Assembly: GCF_021018805.1 (NCBI RefSeq)
Contig: NC_086250.1
Coordinates: 68,645,322 to 68,709,321, forward strand
Source of the DNA: Prinia subflava
Taxonomy: Eukaryota; Chordata; Aves; Passeriformes; Cisticolidae
Reading direction: 5' to 3'
Length of the DNA stretch: 64,000 nt
The notes below the pieces were generated by a model, which saw only the letters and a list, made by a program, of their open reading frames with translations, was not told the DNA's origin and did no database searches. This document shows positions 58,801-64,000 of this stretch, piece by piece. Position numbers and translations under genes: made by a program. Numbering within the stretch: the stretch's first letter is position 1; every line of letters begins with the position of its first letter.

Positions 58801-60598
58801 ATAAGGAAGCTAAATGCAGGTGTCAGCTGAAACCTGCAGAGGATCACTGCTTCATTGGTTTGTGCTTTCTTCTTTGATTTGCAATTAACATATTTCAGGA
58901 CTTCAGACACGTTTTGCCTGTTGTCCCTGGGGTACCATCGCTCCCTTTGTGTGGTTTGATTTCTTTCCTGCTTTTTATTTTTGCTTTTTAAGTATTACAT
59001 TTTTACTGACACAAAGAAAAATATCTGAGGGCATAAAGTATTCTTCTGCATCCACCTGCCATGGGATGCCAAATTAGGATATTTGCTTCTTCCCTGCTTT
59101 TTTTTTTTTAAATCACACAGTTGTCTTAATGCTGAGGACCTTGAAATCCCTTGGGAAGACCATCTGAAATAAGGAATAAAAACAATCCAGGCTTCCCATC
59201 ACAACTGCAAATTGAAAAATAAGCACACACCATGTTCACTCCCTTTACTGAGACACTTTCTGGAGCCTGTATTTAATGATGAAATGCAGCAGGTTTTGTA
59301 TTTGTAGGGTAAGTAATGAGGTGCATTATGTGGGAGTGAACTACTGCAGCCATCCTGAAAGAATCAAGTGTGGCAAAGTTTCAGAAAATCTCTGACTGCA
59401 CCCCCCTCCCCTTCCCTTTGCCTTCTGTTGCCTCCTCCTCCCTTCTTGGCCACCCCTGCTGTGTTGCAACAAAGGACTGAGCAGTATTATTTTTGGTGGG
59501 GCTTCTACCCTGACTTGCAAGGTTAAGAACCGGAGAAAAGCAGCTTAAAAAACATCTTCTATGGGGGACTCCAATTTCTTATCCTCATGAGAGTGAGAGT
59601 TGAGAAAGCTGATGTCTGGGCAGAGCTACCAAAGGTCATTCTTTCTGTCCTCAAGCTGGCCAGAAATCCAGATGAGAAACTCCTTTTGCACATTGGGAAC
59701 CCTTGTGCTGGTATTTGAAAGGAGTGAGTTGTCATGCTTAGCATTTGCATGTTCAGAAACTAGTGCTCCTACTCAGAGGGGGAGGTTAGTCATCCAAATT
59801 CCTGGGGAGAGGGAGGAAGCTAGTTACATTTACAGGAGCCAATGTACTAACCAAAAACATGGAAACAGAGAGATATGGATAGGTGCCATGGGTGAGTGAA
59901 GACATTTTTTCAGGATTCAGTGTTATCTCACAGACTTTCTACATCCTTTGCTGTTTATGCCAGTAGAAATGTCAGTACAGTAAAAGGATGCATCATCCAT
60001 TTCTTGGACATGATAACATCAGCAGGGCTCATTTCTGTGCTCTTCACATGGCTTCCTTTTGAAGGTGCCTGCCTCAGATTTTTAATATCAGTTTCATCTA
60101 TAAATATCGAACTGCATTACACACTCTTGTGTGTGTACATGTCCTTTAATTCTTTTACAACTCAGCTGATTTAATTGCTATGATCAAGGAAGGGAATCAT
60201 AAGAATTGTTCTCCTGTTTTCACTCTCAGGCCATTTCCTTATCCAATATAATCCTAGATCGTCCTTAAAGTATTAGAGAAACTGGAACTTGCTGGAGAAA
60301 ATATGAGCTACCCCTTTCTGAAACACTCTAGTCCATTTCTATCTCCTAACTGCAAGCTGGTTTAAATGCTGAAGCTTCTAAGGTGCTAAATTTGCTTCAA
60401 CCATTACTATTATTGTTGAGGAGGTAAGAAAGAGAAAACATTTAAACAGAGGAAAACCTTAACATTTCTTTTGACTAGAAAAACTTGCTATGTTTTATGT
60501 TGTATGCCAATTGAACGAGGCATGGATGTTAGAATTCAGTGTTCTTATGTTGAACCTGATTTGTGTTTATACAAGGCAACATTTTGCAGAAGTCTCAT
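55896..60598. other. Unique sequence, no supported gene
   Basis: A 96-codon plus-strand frame at 56506-56796 has a fairly protein-like composition but no recognised domain (see findings). An A/C-rich tract lies at about 56877-56922. A purine-rich tract lies at about 58475-58515 and a pyrimidine-rich tract at about 59398-59455. No RNA gene is seen. Confidence 0.5.
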
Positions 60599-60633
60599 AC
60601 TGTAAAAATACTGTAAAAATACTGTAAAAATAC
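60599..60633 (+). repeat. Three-copy 11-bp tandem repeat
   Basis: The unit ACTGTAAAAAT is repeated three times without error. Confidence 0.95.
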
Positions 60634-61750
60634 AGCTGTGGCTGCCATGACATGGATATATAAGTGTGAGGATACTCATTATTCCAGCTGCTTTTTATAA
60701 CTGATGTTTAAGATCCTCCCCAATAAAATTATTAAGCTCATTATAATAGTTCAGGTAAGAGATCTGCATGTTAAAGAGCTGAGATTACATTGGACTGGTC
60801 TATCTGTACAAAGTTGCTGGTTGTCAAAAGGGCCTAGGTACAAATGTTGGTATTTTTTTTTCATCCAGAGAGAGTGTCCAGACTATGAAACAAAAGATAT
60901 TTGAGCCTGGGTATTCTCTTCTTAGCTTATCAGCAATTTGGAAATGATAAATGCATATGTGCCATAAAATGCTAAAGAATGATCTGAGCTCATTTTCCTC
61001 TTGAGGATATTTCAAACCAGGACCTTTGAAGATAGCCTGATAGAAATTTATATATTCTTTATTGGATCTTTAATGACTTGCTGTCCCTCTAATTGTTGTT
61101 TATGCTTATTTTCATCTAATATCCCATTTGACTGATTCTGTGCTCAAATATTTCCATTTTCTTCTTGTCTGGCTTGGTAAGGAAAGTGGGAATGGAAATG
61201 GAGATAAAAAACCCTGCAAGTTTGTTTTCAGGCTGTCTTTCCTTTGGGGCATAACTTGTTGGTGAATGATGTCCGCTGTTACAACAGCTCAAAAATACAG
61301 AACATCTCTTTACATAACAAGGTCTTAAACAGATTTCAGAAATGCTATTTGCAGGGAGTAGTGTAAGCCTGGGTGCACTCAGCTGTCTGTATTACACTTT
61401 CCCTCTTTAAAAGCAGTATTTAAACACACTGTGGCCACAGTAATTTATGGAGCAAACCCTGAAAAATTCTAAATCAGGATTAGTGTCTATTAACTCTATT
61501 AAGTTCTATTTGGCAGTCAACCAAAGTGTCAACTGAGCTCACATTCTTCTTTATCCGGTAACTAACACTGGAGAAGGCTCATGTTCAGTATCAAGTGGAA
61601 AAAGGTGTCCAGGGTAATGCTGCAACTATTAGGCCAAATTCTCTGCTGGCATAACTCACAGTATTTCCAAGCCAGATCTTTCAGAATAACCTGCCTGTCT
61701 CAAATTAATTTTTCGTATTCACTTTTTAATAAGCAACTTTCCAAGCAATG
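60634..61750. other. Unique sequence, no gene seen
   Basis: AT-rich unique DNA. I see no repeat family or supported exon. Confidence 0.58.
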
Positions 61751-61810
61751 AGGGTTTTTTAGCTGCATGACTCCTATTAAAGTCAATAGGAGCCATGTGG
61801 CTAAAACCCT
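61751..61810. repeat. Long imperfect inverted repeat (foldback)
   Basis: The left arm 61751-61778 and right arm 61785-61810 pair around the six-base loop AAAGTC. Pairing is perfect for AGGGTTTT with AAAACCCT at the base and for CTCCTATT with AATAGGAG next to the loop. Between them AGC pairs with GCT, two wobble pairs follow, and CATG pairs with CATG around one mismatch. Two T residues bulge on the left arm. It resembles an old amniote-wide repeat motif with 'cccattgaagtcaatggga'. A miniature DNA transposon relic or a small RNA hairpin are the two readings. Confidence 0.85.
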
Positions 61811-62555
61811 ATGTGATGCTTGAATTTATTGGAAATTGGCATCTGCCGCTGAGAGCTCTTCTATTGTTTGGTCTTCCTGCCCAATCATCACTTTCTGCCT
61901 GGCCATGTAGCCCCTTGTGCTCCTACTTGCTGGAATCTCCATGCCTAACCTTTCTATTCCTTCCCCAATGTCCTTTCACACTAAAAATAAAAGTGCCTCC
62001 TCTGTAGAATCATTAGTGCCTCATGCCCTTTTGTTTGGATCTCCCGTGCGTGGCCCCTTTGTCCGGCCTGGGCTGTTGCTGAACTTTGCTGTTGGCTGCT
62101 CTGAATCGCTGCATTGTTCCTGCAATCACTCACGTGTGCACAGTGCTGCAGGATCTGTGTGGATGAAAGGTGCTCTGCACAAAAAAGCCTGGCTCCTTTC
62201 AATTTCATTCTGAAACGATAGGGGTTAAAACGCCGTCAAGTGGCTCTGATATCATTGGTTTACTAAAAAAATGAGCTTCTAGCAGGTGTTATCAATTATT
62301 ACCCAGGAATTTCTTGCTTCCCCAAAATGATGTTATTCAGCTGGAAATATGTTCCACTGCAATTTCTCTGAGAAGCTTTAATCAGTGTGAATGTGGGCTG
62401 CAAAATCAACCCTTGGAGCATTGTTGTAGGATTTACTCACCAATAACTGAAAGCAGTGTCTATTTTGTTAAAAATACCAAAACAACTTTTTGCTTGGTTC
62501 CCTATACCTTTTATATGGACATGCGTGTGGACAGTTTTCTAATTTGTATATTTAT
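61811..62555. other. Unique sequence with a small CpG-containing block, no gene seen
   Basis: The part at about 62030-62215 is GC-richer and has several CpG sites (GTGCGTGG, GTCCGGCC, AATCGCTG, TCACGTG) in an otherwise CpG-poor window. Frames reach 98 codons without recognisable domains. Confidence 0.5.
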
Positions 62556-62647
62556 TATAGAACCATAGAATGATTTGGGTTGGAAGGGACCCTAGAGATC
62601 ACCAAGTTCCAACCCCCCTGCCATGGGAAGGGACACCTCTACCAGAG
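62556..62647 (-). mobile_element. CR1 LINE 3'-end fragment, left half of an inverted pair
   Basis: The segment reads ATAGAACCATAGAATGATTT, GGGTTGGAAGGGACCCTAGA, GATCACCAAGTTCCAACC and CCCCTGCCATGGGAAGGG. It is a good match to the CR1 3' end in minus orientation, ending near 'acctctaccagagcc', where the consensus would continue 'cactagaccagg'. Confidence 0.93.
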
Positions 62648-62684
62648 CCAAACCCAAACCATTCTGTGATTCTGTTCTTCTGTG
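62648..62684 (+). mobile_element. CR1 LINE 3' tail, right half of an inverted pair
   Basis: The segment reads AAACCCAAACCATTCTGTGA, then TTCTGTTCTTCTGTGG. This is the plus-strand CR1 tail, in opposite orientation to the fragment directly left of it. It pairs with 62556-62582 at about 22 of 26 positions. Confidence 0.8.
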
Positions 62685-62738
62685 GCTCAGTAATGAAGGT
62701 TTATTCTTCTCCCAAAAGTGTCTGTGAACATCTGAATT

Positions 62739-62763
62739 AAAAAAAAAAAAAAAAAAAAAAAAA
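62739..62763 (+). repeat. Poly(A) run of 25
   Basis: Twenty-five consecutive A residues lie about 55 bases right of the inverted CR1 pair. CR1 does not normally end in poly(A), and no processed-gene copy is recognised upstream, so its origin is open. Confidence 0.9.
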
Positions 62764-64000
62764 GTTCAATGGCAGTCTATTAGAGTTTACAAACATAGGA
62801 TGTATAGGAATGTACATGAAAATTGCTAATGATTGAGTCTGAGTGTAGTACAGCTGTACAATAAAAGGTAGAGGCTGTCCAGTATTCTAAAGAGAAAGTG
62901 AAATTCAGATTCCTTCAGGCACTATATTTGAAAAAAAGTAATCTTAACATTGAAAATCAAATCTTTCAGGTAGCACTAGTAAAGCAACTTGCCAGCCAGT
63001 CTGACTAAAGTAAGATGAAGATTATCCTCAAGGAAGATCTTGAAGAGCTACAGAGCAACTGAACAAATCCAGAACTCTTTCTGGGACAGTTATTGTTGAA
63101 AACCTCATATTTTAACATGGATGTACTACACAAGAAAACCTGCAGTGTTTTGCTGTAAGAAAATTTTTCATTTATTCAGGATATCACAGACTGAAAAATC
63201 TTTAAAAATATCTTCTTTTTATTCATTGAGTGGTTTCAATGGTTATCCAGGGATCCCAGATCTTCAGAAACTTATTTGTCTATCAGAGGTGCAGCACTTG
63301 TGGTGCAAATGTCAGTCCCTGAACATGCTTCATTGCCCTCATTATTTGGGAGTGTGCTAAGATAAAAGGAGTCCTTTTCTCTTATGCCTCTTTCCTCCTC
63401 AGTCTTGCTTCTGTTACAACCATAATAACGTTAGTGGTAAGTGCTGTGACCATCTTTCATGGTTTACCTTGGAAAAAATAGATTCATGCCTTTAGTACAT
63501 TTTCTTGGTCAGGCTGCTGCTGGCCAAACGAAATTGCAAGTGTGTTCCCATTTGACAGGGTTTGGAATGACCTTTGCTCATTTTCCACAGGATTTTCTGT
63601 GGAACATTTACCATAGCCATGTTTATCAAAGTAGGGTTTTTTTCAGATTTTCCATTTTTTTGAAGTCCAGTGTTTGGCCTGAGAAATACTTTGTTAGTAA
63701 ACAAAAGACACCAGAAACAATCAAAGGTAAAATGTGAGAGATAAACACATGAAGCAAAAGTGCTGATAGTAAAATTAACATTTTGGAAAGGAAAAGTGTT
63801 TCAGAGATGTGTTTTTGAAGAAAAAATAAAGAAATTTTCATCAAGAAAAATATTTTGTATGGCATAAATCTGACCTGAGCTAAATTTGAAGTGCCCTGGA
63901 GAAAGCAAAAATCTGTGCCACACCATGCAACATCCAAACTAAGCAATCCCCAGATAAAAGATTTAGCACAAAGTTAGTTTTAAACTAAAGAAGACCAGCA
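62764..64000. other. Unique AT-rich sequence, no gene seen
   Basis: No repeat family, RNA gene or supported exon is seen up to the window end. The 106-codon minus-strand frame at 63626-63946 is hydrophobic because of T-rich codons and has no recognisable domain. Confidence 0.58.

Noticed and set aside
62739..62763. Tail of a processed pseudogene
   Set aside because: No recognisable coding or 3'-UTR sequence precedes the A run, and no target duplication is visible.

Overview
The window looks like about 64 kb of non-coding, AT-rich DNA from a bird, probably a songbird or another neoavian. The main evidence is the repeat content. There are about a dozen 3'-end fragments of the avian CR1 LINE, several showing the typical tail related to ATTCTATG and the usual 5' truncation. 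There are also two solo long terminal repeats (LTRs) of endogenous retroviruses, and no mammalian-type SINEs. I found no operon-like gene packing, ribosome-binding-site pattern, tRNA, rRNA or CRISPR array. The species and chromosome cannot be fixed from the sequence alone.

No protein-coding gene can be supported. Open frames reach 179 codons (minus strand, 10933-11472) and 164 codons (minus strand, 16239-16733). That is within what chance produces in this much sequence, and none shows a recognisable domain. The best coding-like trace is a 98-base segment at 21927-22024. It has a splice-acceptor-like left edge and a donor-like right edge. The same reading continues into a stretch that loosely resembles a LINE reverse-transcriptase motif, so it may instead be a decayed retroelement.

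Layout: 1-3.0 kb is unique sequence. 3.0-3.7 kb is the longest CR1 copy (minus strand). 3.7-21.3 kb is mostly unique, with small CR1 relics near 7.65, 9.33, 12.46 and 19.94 kb and an A/C-rich tract at 15.9 kb. 21.3-21.6 kb is a 269-bp AAAAG microsatellite. 21.9-28.7 kb is unique, with some GC-richer blocks. 28.7 kb holds a CR1 copy. 33.56-34.22 kb is a solo LTR with a perfect 5-bp target duplication, followed at 34.54 kb by a plus-strand CR1 whose frame still encodes the C-terminal end of the CR1 polyprotein. 34.9-42.4 kb is unique, with candidate conserved regulatory DNA. 42.4-43.0 kb has two CR1 pieces that look different in age. 45.05 kb has another CR1, followed by a second solo LTR at 45.76-46.50 kb with perfect 8-bp terminal inverted repeats. 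49.3 kb is a compound TATC plus TA microsatellite. 52-56 kb holds CR1 relics and homeodomain-motif-rich AT sequence. 61.75 kb has a 60-base foldback, and 62.56 kb has two CR1 3' ends facing each other, followed by a 25-base poly(A) run.

The window therefore reads as a gene desert or a very long intron or intergenic interval, shaped by old retroelement insertions and simple repeats. I did not find a clear new gene system. The items most worth checking are the two foldbacks near 61.75 and 62.56 kb, the possible exon or retroelement relic at 21.93 kb, the two LTRs, the long AAAAG array, and the AT-rich blocks that may be conserved enhancers. Repeat family names are from memory of consensus sequences and were not searched.
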